A stretch of 36,954 bases of DNA from an uncultured Lachnospiraceae bacterium. GTDB taxonomy: Bacteria; Bacillota; Clostridia; Lachnospirales; Lachnospiraceae. The notes beneath the pieces were generated by a model. It saw nothing but the letters and a program-made list of their open reading frames with translations. It was not told where the DNA came from and did no database searches. The stretch is taken from NCBI GenBank assembly GCA_946541955.1, contig CAMNJZ010000014.1, positions 1 through 36,954 of the forward strand, given 5' to 3'. Position 1 is the first letter of the stretch; each line of letters starts with the position of its first letter. The position numbers and the translations under genes were made by a program. Positions 23,693-31,001 of this stretch are shown piece by piece.

Positions 23693-24616
23693 ATGAAATA
23701 TATGGTTTTTGACGTAGGGGGAACAGCCATCAAATATTCCGTCATGGATGAGAAGCTGGTCCGCCATGACGAGGGGGAGGTCCCTACCCCCCAGGATACC
23801 AGGGAGCACTTTTATCAGGTCCTGGAGGAAATCTATCTGCCCCATAAGGCGGAGACAGCAGGCGCTGCCATCTCCATGCCGGGCTTTATCGACATTGAAA
23901 AGGGCTATGTGGATTTTCCCGGCGCCCTGGCCTATAACAGCGGCCAGAGCGTCGGCCCCGAGCTGGCGGACCGCTTTGGCTGCCCGGTCCATATCGCCAA
24001 CGACGGCAAATGCGCCGCCGTGGCGGAATACTGGAAGGGCGAGCTCAGGGGCTGCAGCACCGGCGCCGTGATGATCCTGGGCACCGGGATCGGGGGCGGC
24101 CTGATCGTGAACGGAAAGCTGGTCAACGGCGTGCACTTCACGGCCGGCGAATTCAGCTTCCTCCAGATCAACCCGCCCGAATGGGATTCCCACCAGGGGA
24201 TCTTTGCCTCGGCCAGCTCCACCCGGGGCCTTCTGGAGCACTACAGGGAAGCCAAGGGCCTGTCTCCGGAAACGCCCCTGAACGGCTATGAATTCTTTGA
24301 ACGCTACCACGCAGGAGACCCTGACGCGGCGGCGGCCCTGGACCATCTGGCCTTTTCCGCAGCCGGCCAGATCTACAACATGTCCGTGCTTCTGGACCTG
24401 GAGACCGTGGCCATCGGCGGCGGCATCAGCAGACAGGATGCGGTCATTGAGATCCTGCAGCGGAAGGTGAAGGAGGTCTACGCCTCCGGGCCCAACTTCA
24501 TGAGCGGCTACCGCCTGCAGGCGCCCAGGATCGTCCGCTGCCACTTCGGCTCGGAAGCCAACCAGGTAGGGGCCCTGTATCTCTATCTGCAGGCGGAGGG
24601 CGTCCCCCTGGCCTGA
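23693..24616 (+). CDS. ROK family sugar kinase / transcriptional-regulator-type protein
   Basis: This 307-residue ROK protein has no DNA-binding domain, so it is a kinase. The phosphate loop is YMVFDVGGTAIKYSVMD at the N-terminus, the catalytic Asp is in HIANDGKCAA, and GAVMILGTGIGGGLIVNG is the ROK core. The usual cysteine-rich zinc motif after HFTAGEFS is absent, as in a subset of ROK kinases. ATG 23693 follows AAGGAGG by seven bases. It may phosphorylate glucose, N-acetylglucosamine or another hexose; nagA lies in the window but far away on the other strand. It converges with the DUF5688 gene, leaving only five bases between them and no visible terminator. Confidence 0.88.
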   Translation: MKYMVFDVGGTAIKYSVMDEKLVRHDEGEVPTPQDTREHFYQVLEEIYLPHKAETAGAAISMPGFIDIEKGYVDFPGALAYNSGQSVGPELADRFGCPVHIANDGKCAAVAEYWKGELRGCSTGAVMILGTGIGGGLIVNGKLVNGVHFTAGEFSFLQINPPEWDSHQGIFASASSTRGLLEHYREAKGLSPETPLNGYEFFERYHAGDPDAAAALDHLAFSAAGQIYNMSVLLDLETVAIGGGISRQDAVIEILQRKVKEVYASGPNFMSGYRLQAPRIVRCHFGSEANQVGALYLYLQAEGVPLA

Positions 24617-24621
24617 GCGCC

Positions 24622-25554
24622 TCAGACCAGGGGATTGCCCGGCAGATCCGCCAGGCGGATCCGGTCCTCCCCGGCCCTGTAAAGGTAGACGTTGTCGGAG
24701 AGGACGTCCTCCGGCGCCACCTGGAAGCGGTTGACGCTCCGCACGATCTCCGGCAGGGAGGGGGCGATGGGCTCTCTGGAGACAGGCAGGACCAGGACCT
24801 CGTGAATGGAGGAGGGAAGGATATAGAAATCCTCTCCCAGGACCTCCAGGACCCGCCGGCCAAAGTCCGGGTAGGCCAGTACGCTGGCCCCCATCAGACA
24901 GGTCTGGTTGGAGACCAGGTAGAGAAAGTTCGTCTCTGCAGCTGCAGGGGAGGGAAAGTCCCCCAGATCCCGGAGGGTCTCCGCCAGGGGCCGAAGGACC
25001 AGGGGGTTCTTTTTTGGGACGACCTCCATGGCGTCATGGTAGAGGGCTTCCTCCTCCAGGCCGAAATGGGCCAGGAGGGAATGGGTGATCAGGGCACTGG
25101 CGTTGGACGTGCCCCGGGTCCCGAAATCGAGCCGGTAGACCAGGGCCAGATCCTCGATCCTGCGGTGGGGCAGGGCGCGGAGCTGGTCTTCGTTCTTTTT
25201 GAAGGAAATGACCTCCAGCATCAGCCTCTCCCGGCAGGACCGGTAGGACAGGTCGGTCCAGTCCATGGAAAAATCATCCCTGGAAAGGATCAGCCGGACC
25301 TGGTCCAGCATGGGAGGGACCAGGTCCTCAAGGGGCTTTCCCTCCATAAAGGACTGGTAGTAGGGCCCTGCGTTGAAGCTGGCGCAGAGCTCTCCCCCGG
25401 GGAAATCGACGCAAAGGCCCCGGTACGACCCTCCCTGGAGCTTGCTGACGCTTTTGATCCCGACCCTGGCACCGCGGACAGGAATTTCAGGGTCCTTGTC
25501 CAGGCAGGCCTGCAGGGCCATGGCTGCTTTGTCTAAAAAGGCTTCATAGTTCAT
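24622..25554 (-). CDS. DUF5688 family protein
   Basis: This 310-residue soluble protein starts at ATG 25554 behind AGGAGGT. Phrases I associate with DUF5688 are DQLRALPHRRIEDLALVYR, TFGRRVLEV-like regions, DFYILPSSIHEVLVLPVS and EDVLSDNVYLYRAGED. The family is common in Lachnospiraceae, often in several copies, and has no known function. No signal peptide, membrane helix or catalytic motif is visible. Its promoter overlaps the hairpin that ends the upstream ADA-family gene. Confidence 0.75.
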   Translation of the reverse strand: MNYEAFLDKAAMALQACLDKDPEIPVRGARVGIKSVSKLQGGSYRGLCVDFPGGELCASFNAGPYYQSFMEGKPLEDLVPPMLDQVRLILSRDDFSMDWTDLSYRSCRERLMLEVISFKKNEDQLRALPHRRIEDLALVYRLDFGTRGTSNASALITHSLLAHFGLEEEALYHDAMEVVPKKNPLVLRPLAETLRDLGDFPSPAAAETNFLYLVSNQTCLMGASVLAYPDFGRRVLEVLGEDFYILPSSIHEVLVLPVSREPIAPSLPEIVRSVNRFQVAPEDVLSDNVYLYRAGEDRIRLADLPGNPLV

Positions 25555-25685
25555 AAAGATACCTCCTGCGGCGGTTATTCCGCCAAAAACGAGGCAAAGC
25601 AGAAGGATATATATTATTTTTAAAAGTCTGGCTGGAAAGATTGCCCGAAGGGGCAGGAAAGGAAGATCGAAGCGATCACTTTTGT

Positions 25686-25715
25686 ACTATAGCACAGCTT
25701 TGACAGGAACCGCAA
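25686..25715 (-). promoter_or_regulatory. Promoter of the DUF5688 gene
   Basis: On the minus strand TTGCGG (25715-25710) and TATAGT (25691-25686) are 18 bases apart, with TGC before the -10. The leader of about 125 bases contains two small hairpins, GATCG-CTT-CGATC and TGCCC-CTTC-GGGCA. Confidence 0.55.
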
Positions 25716-25760
25716 GGCTGCCCCGCCGGGTGTTTTTCCCCGGCAGGGCAGCCTTTTTTT
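25716..25760. terminator. Strong hairpin after the ADA-family gene; T-run on the plus strand
   Basis: GGCTGCCC at 25716-25723 pairs with GGGCAGCC at 25746-25753; after one mismatch GCCGGG pairs with CCCGGC. On the plus strand seven T follow (25754-25760), a textbook terminator. On the minus strand the gene's stop codon is immediately upstream but only TTGCGGTT follows, a weak U-tract. It may thus both end the minus gene and stop antisense transcripts. Confidence 0.7.
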
Positions 25761-28233
25761 ATTCGGGAGTGCTGATCTGGGCGTAGATCTGGCCGGCGGC
25801 CAGGAGGATCTCCGGCACATCCTCCGCGCCCTCGATGATGGAGGTATAGCCATGGAGGGTCTGGGCCTTGGCGTAAAGGGCCGGGGCGTGGCGGCTTACA
25901 AAGATCCGGGCCTTCTTCTTACCGTTTCGGGCTTCCTGGATCACGTTGGCGCCGGCGGAATTCCCGTCCAGGGCCAGGACCAGGGAGGGCCTTCGCTTGA
26001 AGATCTCATAGGCCAGGGACTTGTAGAGGCCCATGCCGGAGGACTCGATGGAGATCCGGATCTTCGCCCCGCTCTTTTGCAGGCGGCCTGCCTCGGCCGG
26101 CGTCAGGCTTGTGGGGACAAAGGCCCAGAGATCAAAGCGGCCTGCCGAAAGGGCCGCCAGGTCCGCCTCATAGGCCAGCATCCTGTGGCCGACCACAAAG
26201 AAGACCTTTTGGGGATCAAGGCCCTCCAGAAGCCCTGCCAGGAGGGACCGCATGCCCTCCTGCATCCGGGTCGACCGGCTGTCGGTATTGAAGCTCCCGC
26301 CCAGAAGGATCACAGGGACCCTGTCCGGAGGCAGGTCCAGGACCTGGTCTGCCAGACAGACCTGGCTTTCCAGTCTGCCCCGGCCGATCAGAAGGGCGTT
26401 TGCGGGCTGGGGCTCTCTGGAGATCCGTTCCTCGAAGAAGGCGGCGGCGTCCTGGTCCCCTGCCAGGGCGGCAAAGGCGGATTGTTTGGCCCTGTAGCAG
26501 GCCAGGCTCTTTTCAAGGACCCTGTCCTCCGCCCTTTTCATGGCCAGCATTTCCTCCGCCGACAAGCCCAGGAGCCTCTCCAGGGCCAGCTCTTCGTCGA
26601 TGGAATCGGTCCCGTAGAGGGCGCCGCCGTCCGTACCCTGCACGCAGAGGATCCCGCTGGCCAGATACTGCTTGAGGGGATGGCGGGCCAGGAGGCTGAG
26701 GTTGTTGAGGCGGACGTTGCTGGTCAGCTGGAATTCCAGAACGGCGCCGGCTTCCCGCAGGTCCTTCATGAGGCGTCTGCCCTTTTCAGAATTCAGGTTG
26801 GCGGTATAGAGACCGTGGCCGATCCGGATCGGGGGCATGGGCTGGCCTGGGGCCAGGGATTCTTTCACCAGGCGGAGGCTCCAGGCCACGTTGTCCCGGA
26901 GGGAATCGTTCTCCCCGGCGTGGATCCGGACCACGAAGCCCGGCTGGAGGCCCGCGATGGCCGTCAGCTCCCGGATCAGGGGCCGGAGCTCCCGGATGTC
27001 GTTGATCTCTTCCCCGATGATGTCTGAACCCGCCACATAGGGATCGCAGGCGATGGCCCGCAGGGTCCGGACCTGGTCTTGGACGGCCCTCTGGGACTCG
27101 ACCTGGTCCCGGACGATGGTCAGGGGGATCCGGCGGAAGGAGGCCAGAAAACGGATGACCACCCCGGTCTCTTCATAAATGGCGGGCATGGCCGCATGGA
27201 TCAGGCCCAGGAGGCGGGGGGCTTCCCCGCTCTTGACGAGGCCTGTATCTGAGATCTCGATATAGCATATGCCCCGCTTCTGACAGCCCCTGGCGATCCA
27301 GAGGAGCTTGTCCTGGAAGAGGGAAAAGGACTGATAGGCAGGGCTTCGGTCGTCCTCCTGCATCCGGGCCAGGGCCCCTGCGATTTCCCGGTCGGGGACA
27401 GGGCCGTAGGAGGCCAGGTCCACAGGGTCCTCCGCCGCCTGGCCCTTGGTAAAGACATAGCGGTAGAGATAGACCTTCTCCAGGTTGGAGAAGACGGCCT
27501 GGCCGTCCTTGAGGATGGCCAGGGAGGCCCGGATCCTGGGAAGGTTATAGAGGGCGTTTTCCGGATCGGCCAGGATAAAGTCCGCGAAGTTGATGAAGGT
27601 ATTGTCGTCGATCCGCCGGGTCAGATATTTGCCCTGGAGGGGCGAGCCCTCAAAGGCCTGCTTTGTGATCCTGCGCCGCTTCTCCAGCAGGGCCTTCTGG
27701 TCCTCTGTGCAGCGGAGGCGGAGCTTTTTGATATAGTAAAGGGGATAGCGGATCTGATGGCTGATCCCCAGGGCGATCAGGATATCCGGATCCAGGTTGG
27801 CGTTCATATGGGTATGGAGGTCTGTCCGGAATTTGTAATCTCTGGGGATGTAGGTCTTGACCAGGGTCTCCCAGGTCCCCAGCCTGTAATCCTTGGTCTG
27901 GCTCATCAGGGTCTTGGCGATGGCCGGAATGGAGGCCTTGCGCTCGATGGTCCCGTCCGGATAGATATTGGCGGCCTTGGTATCGCCCAGGCGGAGAATG
28001 TAGACGGCCCGGTTGCGGTCGTCTATGTAGCAGGGGACCTGGCCCCGGATCACCTTGAGCCCCTGGCTGTCAAAGCAGAGGGGCAGACCGCAGAGCCTGG
28101 CCAGGTTGGTGATCAGGTTCCCGGTTTTGTGGTTGGGCGTGCGCAGGACATAGGAGAGATCCTCTCCCTCCTGAAACAGGTCTACGATAATGTCTTTTTC
28201 CTTATCCAGATAAAATGTGCCAAAGGGCTTCAT
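25759..28233 (-). CDS. Adenosine-deaminase-family protein with extra N-terminal and SLOG-like C-terminal domains
   Basis: This 824-residue protein starts at ATG 28233 behind CAGGAGGAAG. Residues 1-135 form an unrecognised N-terminal domain. Residues 136-600 carry adenosine deaminase landmarks: HTH at 140-142 in RTDLHTHMNANLD, HAGEN at 438-442 (catalytic Glu441), GHGL at 472-475, TSN at 504-506 and GTDGG at 533-537. Asp535 is in the usual metal-ligand place, but the second Asp of the normal TDDP is Gly. The C-terminal 200 residues (about 625-824) alternate strands and helices, VPVILLGGSF, KVFFVVGHRM and LVLALDGNSAGANVIQEA, resembling nucleotide-binding SLOG/DprA-like domains. Ordinary ADA is about 340 residues. 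Substrate and role are unknown. Confidence 0.75.
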   Translation of the reverse strand: MKPFGTFYLDKEKDIIVDLFQEGEDLSYVLRTPNHKTGNLITNLARLCGLPLCFDSQGLKVIRGQVPCYIDDRNRAVYILRLGDTKAANIYPDGTIERKASIPAIAKTLMSQTKDYRLGTWETLVKTYIPRDYKFRTDLHTHMNANLDPDILIALGISHQIRYPLYYIKKLRLRCTEDQKALLEKRRRITKQAFEGSPLQGKYLTRRIDDNTFINFADFILADPENALYNLPRIRASLAILKDGQAVFSNLEKVYLYRYVFTKGQAAEDPVDLASYGPVPDREIAGALARMQEDDRSPAYQSFSLFQDKLLWIARGCQKRGICYIEISDTGLVKSGEAPRLLGLIHAAMPAIYEETGVVIRFLASFRRIPLTIVRDQVESQRAVQDQVRTLRAIACDPYVAGSDIIGEEINDIRELRPLIRELTAIAGLQPGFVVRIHAGENDSLRDNVAWSLRLVKESLAPGQPMPPIRIGHGLYTANLNSEKGRRLMKDLREAGAVLEFQLTSNVRLNNLSLLARHPLKQYLASGILCVQGTDGGALYGTDSIDEELALERLLGLSAEEMLAMKRAEDRVLEKSLACYRAKQSAFAALAGDQDAAAFFEERISREPQPANALLIGRGRLESQVCLADQVLDLPPDRVPVILLGGSFNTDSRSTRMQEGMRSLLAGLLEGLDPQKVFFVVGHRMLAYEADLAALSAGRFDLWAFVPTSLTPAEAGRLQKSGAKIRISIESSGMGLYKSLAYEIFKRRPSLVLALDGNSAGANVIQEARNGKKKARIFVSRHAPALYAKAQTLHGYTSIIEGAEDVPEILLAAGQIYAQISTPE

Positions 28234-28293
28234 GGCTTCCTCCTGGGTTTAAAAATGACGGGACCTGGGCAATAAGTTTCCCCTCCTGCATCC

Positions 28294-28302
28294 ATCATAG
28301 CA
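28294..28302 (-). promoter_or_regulatory. Extended -10 promoter of the ADA-family gene
   Basis: TGC (28302-28300) followed by TATGAT (28299-28294) on the minus strand. The -35 region is weak. The start would lie near 28287, about 54 bases before the ATG. Confidence 0.5.
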
Positions 28303-28317
28303 TTTTTCGCTTTATTT

Positions 28318-28326
28318 TGTGATAAT
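28318..28326 (+). promoter_or_regulatory. Extended -10 promoter of the zinc-ribbon membrane protein gene
   Basis: TGT followed by GATAAT at 28321-28326, divergent from the ADA-family promoter. TAGCAT at 28298-28303 is a poor -35 at 17 bases. Confidence 0.45.
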
Positions 28327-28450
28327 ATAAAAAGGATCGAAGGCAGGGAACTTAACAGACCTGCTCCTGTTTCCGCCAGACAATGTCTGCTAATATGAAA
28401 CTGACCGCAATCAGCCGCCAGGCTGCACGACCATAGAAGGAGGTAACGCT

Positions 28451-29395
28451 ATGCCGCCCAGAGGACGTTCCCATACCAGTCACAGCTCCCGGAGCTCCAG
28501 GAGCTTTCGCAGCTTCACTTCCCGTTCCTCGGGAAGCCGTTCCAGCAGCTTTGGAAGCAGAAGAGGGCCCTCGCCCCATTCCCGCACCACACGGACAGGG
28601 AGCTTCTCCGCATCCAGATCCTTTACGCCGGCCCCCAGGCCCAGGCGCAACCAGCCCATAGGCTACGTCCCCGTCTCCACCGTCTTCAGCCTTTCCAGGC
28701 TTTACGGAAGATCCCATGACTATGTCTACTATCCCAACAGCTGGACCGCCGAGGACGGGACCTACTATGAGAAGGGCTACTATGACGAGGATGGAAACCG
28801 CTATGGCAACGTTGTCATCGAGAATGAGGAGACCATCCTGACCTGTGAATACTGCGGCACCCAGACCAAGGTGATCTGGAAGGAAGGGCAGGCGCCCAAC
28901 TGTGAGAACTGCGGCGCGCCTCTGAAGATCGATATGGTGGACAAAAAGCAGGAAGGCGCGGGCACAGCGGGCGCCGGCGCAGGACACGCCCGAAAGCCGA
29001 CCATTCTGATGATGACCTTTGTCATCATAGCCATTACGGCTGCCATCACCTTTATAGGGAGCTTCATGGGCTCCAGTTCCTATCAGGAGAGCGGTCCCGG
29101 CGTCATTTCCATGTCGGACCAGGAGGACAGCATCTATGTGGAGGCCATCGGCCGGACCTGCTACCTGGACGGAGAAAACTACTATGACCCTGAAACCGAC
29201 TGCTGGTTCTACTTTAATGAGGAGGCCGGCGTCTGGCAGTACTGGTACGAAGGCATCTCCTCCAACTATGGAGACTATGGCTGGATGGAATATGACGAAA
29301 TCGAGGACCAGTGGTATATCGAACAGAGCTATGGCAACTGGGTCGAGCTTCCCGACCATTATCTGGACGAATACGATTACCTCTGGCATATGTAA
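28451..29395 (+). CDS. Ser/Arg-rich, zinc-ribbon, single-pass membrane protein of unknown function
   Basis: This 314-residue protein starts at ATG 28451 behind AAGGAGGT. Residues 1-70 are almost only Ser, Arg, Thr, Pro and Gly, an unusual basic, disordered tail. Residues 71-130 are Tyr/Asp/Gly-rich. A zinc ribbon follows with CEYC (132-135) and CENC (151-154). A Gly/Ala linker leads to one hydrophobic helix (about 184-204). The C-terminal 110 residues, presumably outside, are acidic and rich in Trp and Tyr, with repeated aromatic-Asp-Glu segments (TCYLDGENYYDPETDCWFY, VWQYWYEG, QWYIEQSYGNW). No family is recognised. The tail could bind nucleic acid or anionic lipid; this is speculation. Confidence 0.8.
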   Translation: MPPRGRSHTSHSSRSSRSFRSFTSRSSGSRSSSFGSRRGPSPHSRTTRTGSFSASRSFTPAPRPRRNQPIGYVPVSTVFSLSRLYGRSHDYVYYPNSWTAEDGTYYEKGYYDEDGNRYGNVVIENEETILTCEYCGTQTKVIWKEGQAPNCENCGAPLKIDMVDKKQEGAGTAGAGAGHARKPTILMMTFVIIAITAAITFIGSFMGSSSYQESGPGVISMSDQEDSIYVEAIGRTCYLDGENYYDPETDCWFYFNEEAGVWQYWYEGISSNYGDYGWMEYDEIEDQWYIEQSYGNWVELPDHYLDEYDYLWHM

Positions 29396-29430
29396 GATAG
29401 AAGCGCAGTAAGCGTATTTAGGAAGAACCA

Positions 29431-29535
29431 ATGGAAAAAACAGTGATCAATGGTGAATTCAGCGTAATGATCCCCGATGGCTATGTCGCCATGACCCGGG
29501 AGGAGCTGAACAAGATCTACGTGAGAATAGCTGTG
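29431..29535 (+). pseudogene. 5' relic of a gene, cut off by a terminator
   Basis: An open frame starts at ATG 29431 and reads KTVINGEFSVMIPDGYVAM then TREELNKIY, a convincing protein beginning. After about 33 codons it runs straight into an intrinsic terminator at 29536-29564. The residual frame to 29613 crosses that hairpin and encodes nothing convincing. The rest of the gene was probably deleted, joining its start to its own 3' terminator. I do not recognise the family. Confidence 0.55.
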
Positions 29536-29564
29536 AAAAAGGAGGCGCAGTGCGCCTCCTTTTT
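29536..29564 (+). terminator. Terminator after the zinc-ribbon gene and the relic
   Basis: GGAGGCGC at 29541-29548 pairs with GCGCCTCC at 29552-29559 around a three-base loop, preceded by AAAAA and followed by TTTTT. Confidence 0.88.
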
Positions 29565-29679
29565 CAGTGGTTACCAGTTTTCATGGGCCTGCCGGATCTT
29601 TTCCCGCACGTAGCTGCCGGATTCGCTCAGCCGGGGCCCGGGGCCTGGCCGGGGGCTTTTTCCCCGCCCCCTTTGCGGC

Positions 29680-29685
29680 TATAAT
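29680..29685 (+). promoter_or_regulatory. -10 box of the nuclease-like gene
   Basis: A perfect TATAAT at 29680-29685 lies 44 bases before the start codon. The matching -35 position (TTTTTC at 29657-29662) is poor. Confidence 0.5.
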
Positions 29686-29729
29686 AGGGGAAGCAGAATC
29701 CCAGACCCGAAAGACAGAGGTATTTGCCC

Positions 29730-31001
29730 ATGGCTCCCCCCGTGCATCCCAGAGAAAAGGAAAAACTCAGCTTCGACAGGCTCTCCCTCCTCTGGGACCG
29801 TTATCCCCGCTATCATGAAAGAAGGACCTTTACCAGCCTGGAGGCCCTGCTGGAGGAGCACGCCTCCTACCGGAAGGACTTTGAGGACGTCCGCGAAGAA
29901 TATGAAGCGGACCAGCTGGACCGCTTCCTGGTCCGGCTCTCCTGGGACGATCTTCCCTACCGCCAGGCGACCCGGGCGCTGATCGAGAAAAAAGGAGACC
30001 TGTCCCCCAATCCCTATGTGGAAGCCTTTATGGACCAGTTCCGGGACCTGGATACGGACCGGAAGGCCTGCTTTCTCTTCCCGGAGAGCTATGTTTCCCA
30101 GTTTTTTGTGATCGCCGAGGTCTGCCGGCGGGCCGAAGCCTTCTATCCCGTAAGGAACCTCTTCCCGGATGAGGAAACGGTCCATTACCTGGCCGTCTTT
30201 GACAAGGAGCAGATGGAGGACGTCCTCCTTATGTACCATCTCCTTTATAGTGGCGGCTCCCAGGAGGTCTTCGGGGGCTACAGCCTCTATGGCTATTCCC
30301 TGCCCTGGTACCATACCCACCTGATGGAGGAGGGGATCGTCCTCCGGTCTCCCTATCTGCCGGACCCTCTGGCAAAGTATCAGGGGAACCTCCCCTATTA
30401 TTACAATCCCGCGAAGACCGTCTACGTCCGCCGCAATATCCGCCATATCCTGGAGAGCGGCTTCTTTTCCTCCGAGCTGGATTTCTTCCTCCAGCTGACA
30501 AGGACCATCATGCCCTTTTTCCAGTGGTGGTACAGGGACCTGGCCCTCTATGAGGAGAAGGACGGCTATCAGACGGACTGGCGCCTGCAGCGGACCAGGA
30601 TCCGGACAGACCTGACGGCCAGGGGCGTCATAAAGCCCAGGTGGAAGCACGAGCTGAGCCTTTTCCACGCTGTGCACAGACTCTATCCCGACACCCTCTA
30701 CCAGTACCGGCCATCCTGGCTCCGACGCCAGAGCCTGGACCTCTATATTCCCTCCCTGCGGACGGCCATCGAATACCAGGGGATCCAGCATTACCTGCCG
30801 GTGGAATTCTTCGGCGGGGAGGAGGCCCTGCGTCAGAGACAGGACCTGGACAGGGTGAAGGAGGACCTGTGCCGGAAAAACAAAGTCCGTCTGATCCAGT
30901 GGCCCTACACCTGGGAGCCGGCGGACAAAAACATAAAAAAAGCCCTCCGGAGCGAGGAAGGAGAAACCGATGGAAGTCTTGATCAGAACCGCATGCCCTG
31001 A
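29730..31001 (+). CDS. Uncharacterised protein with a C-terminal PD-(D/E)XK-like nuclease domain
   Basis: This 423-residue protein starts at ATG 29730 (AGAGG nine bases before; TTG 29724 is too close to it). The first 300 residues are a Tyr/Phe/Arg-rich, mixed alpha-helical region I do not recognise, with a charged N-terminus. From about residue 305 it changes to a restriction-endonuclease-like pattern: KHELSLFHAVHRLYP, then SLDLYIPSLRTAIEYQGIQHY (Asp337, Glu348, Gln350), then a Lys/Arg/Asp-rich helix, DRVKEDLCRKNKVRLI and a final strand. The D...ExQ spacing is like Vsr/DUF559-type nucleases. No methylase, helicase or mobile partner is adjacent. It overlaps the next gene by 32 bases. Confidence 0.7.
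   Translation: MAPPVHPREKEKLSFDRLSLLWDRYPRYHERRTFTSLEALLEEHASYRKDFEDVREEYEADQLDRFLVRLSWDDLPYRQATRALIEKKGDLSPNPYVEAFMDQFRDLDTDRKACFLFPESYVSQFFVIAEVCRRAEAFYPVRNLFPDEETVHYLAVFDKEQMEDVLLMYHLLYSGGSQEVFGGYSLYGYSLPWYHTHLMEEGIVLRSPYLPDPLAKYQGNLPYYYNPAKTVYVRRNIRHILESGFFSSELDFFLQLTRTIMPFFQWWYRDLALYEEKDGYQTDWRLQRTRIRTDLTARGVIKPRWKHELSLFHAVHRLYPDTLYQYRPSWLRRQSLDLYIPSLRTAIEYQGIQHYLPVEFFGGEEALRQRQDLDRVKEDLCRKNKVRLIQWPYTWEPADKNIKKALRSEEGETDGSLDQNRMP

Noticed and set aside
25759-28233. RADAR defence system
   Set aside because: The ADA-like protein has a size like RdrB, but no RdrA-type ATPase gene is nearby and its C-terminal domain looks different; the similarity is kept only as a hypothesis.
28352-29431. 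359-codon open frame on the minus strand
   Set aside because: It is the complement of the zinc-ribbon membrane protein gene, which has AAGGAGGT, CxxC pairs and a membrane helix in the plus frame.
29536-29613. C-terminal half of the 60-codon frame starting at 29431
   Set aside because: It is encoded by the terminator stem and sequence beyond it, so it is very unlikely to be a real protein part.
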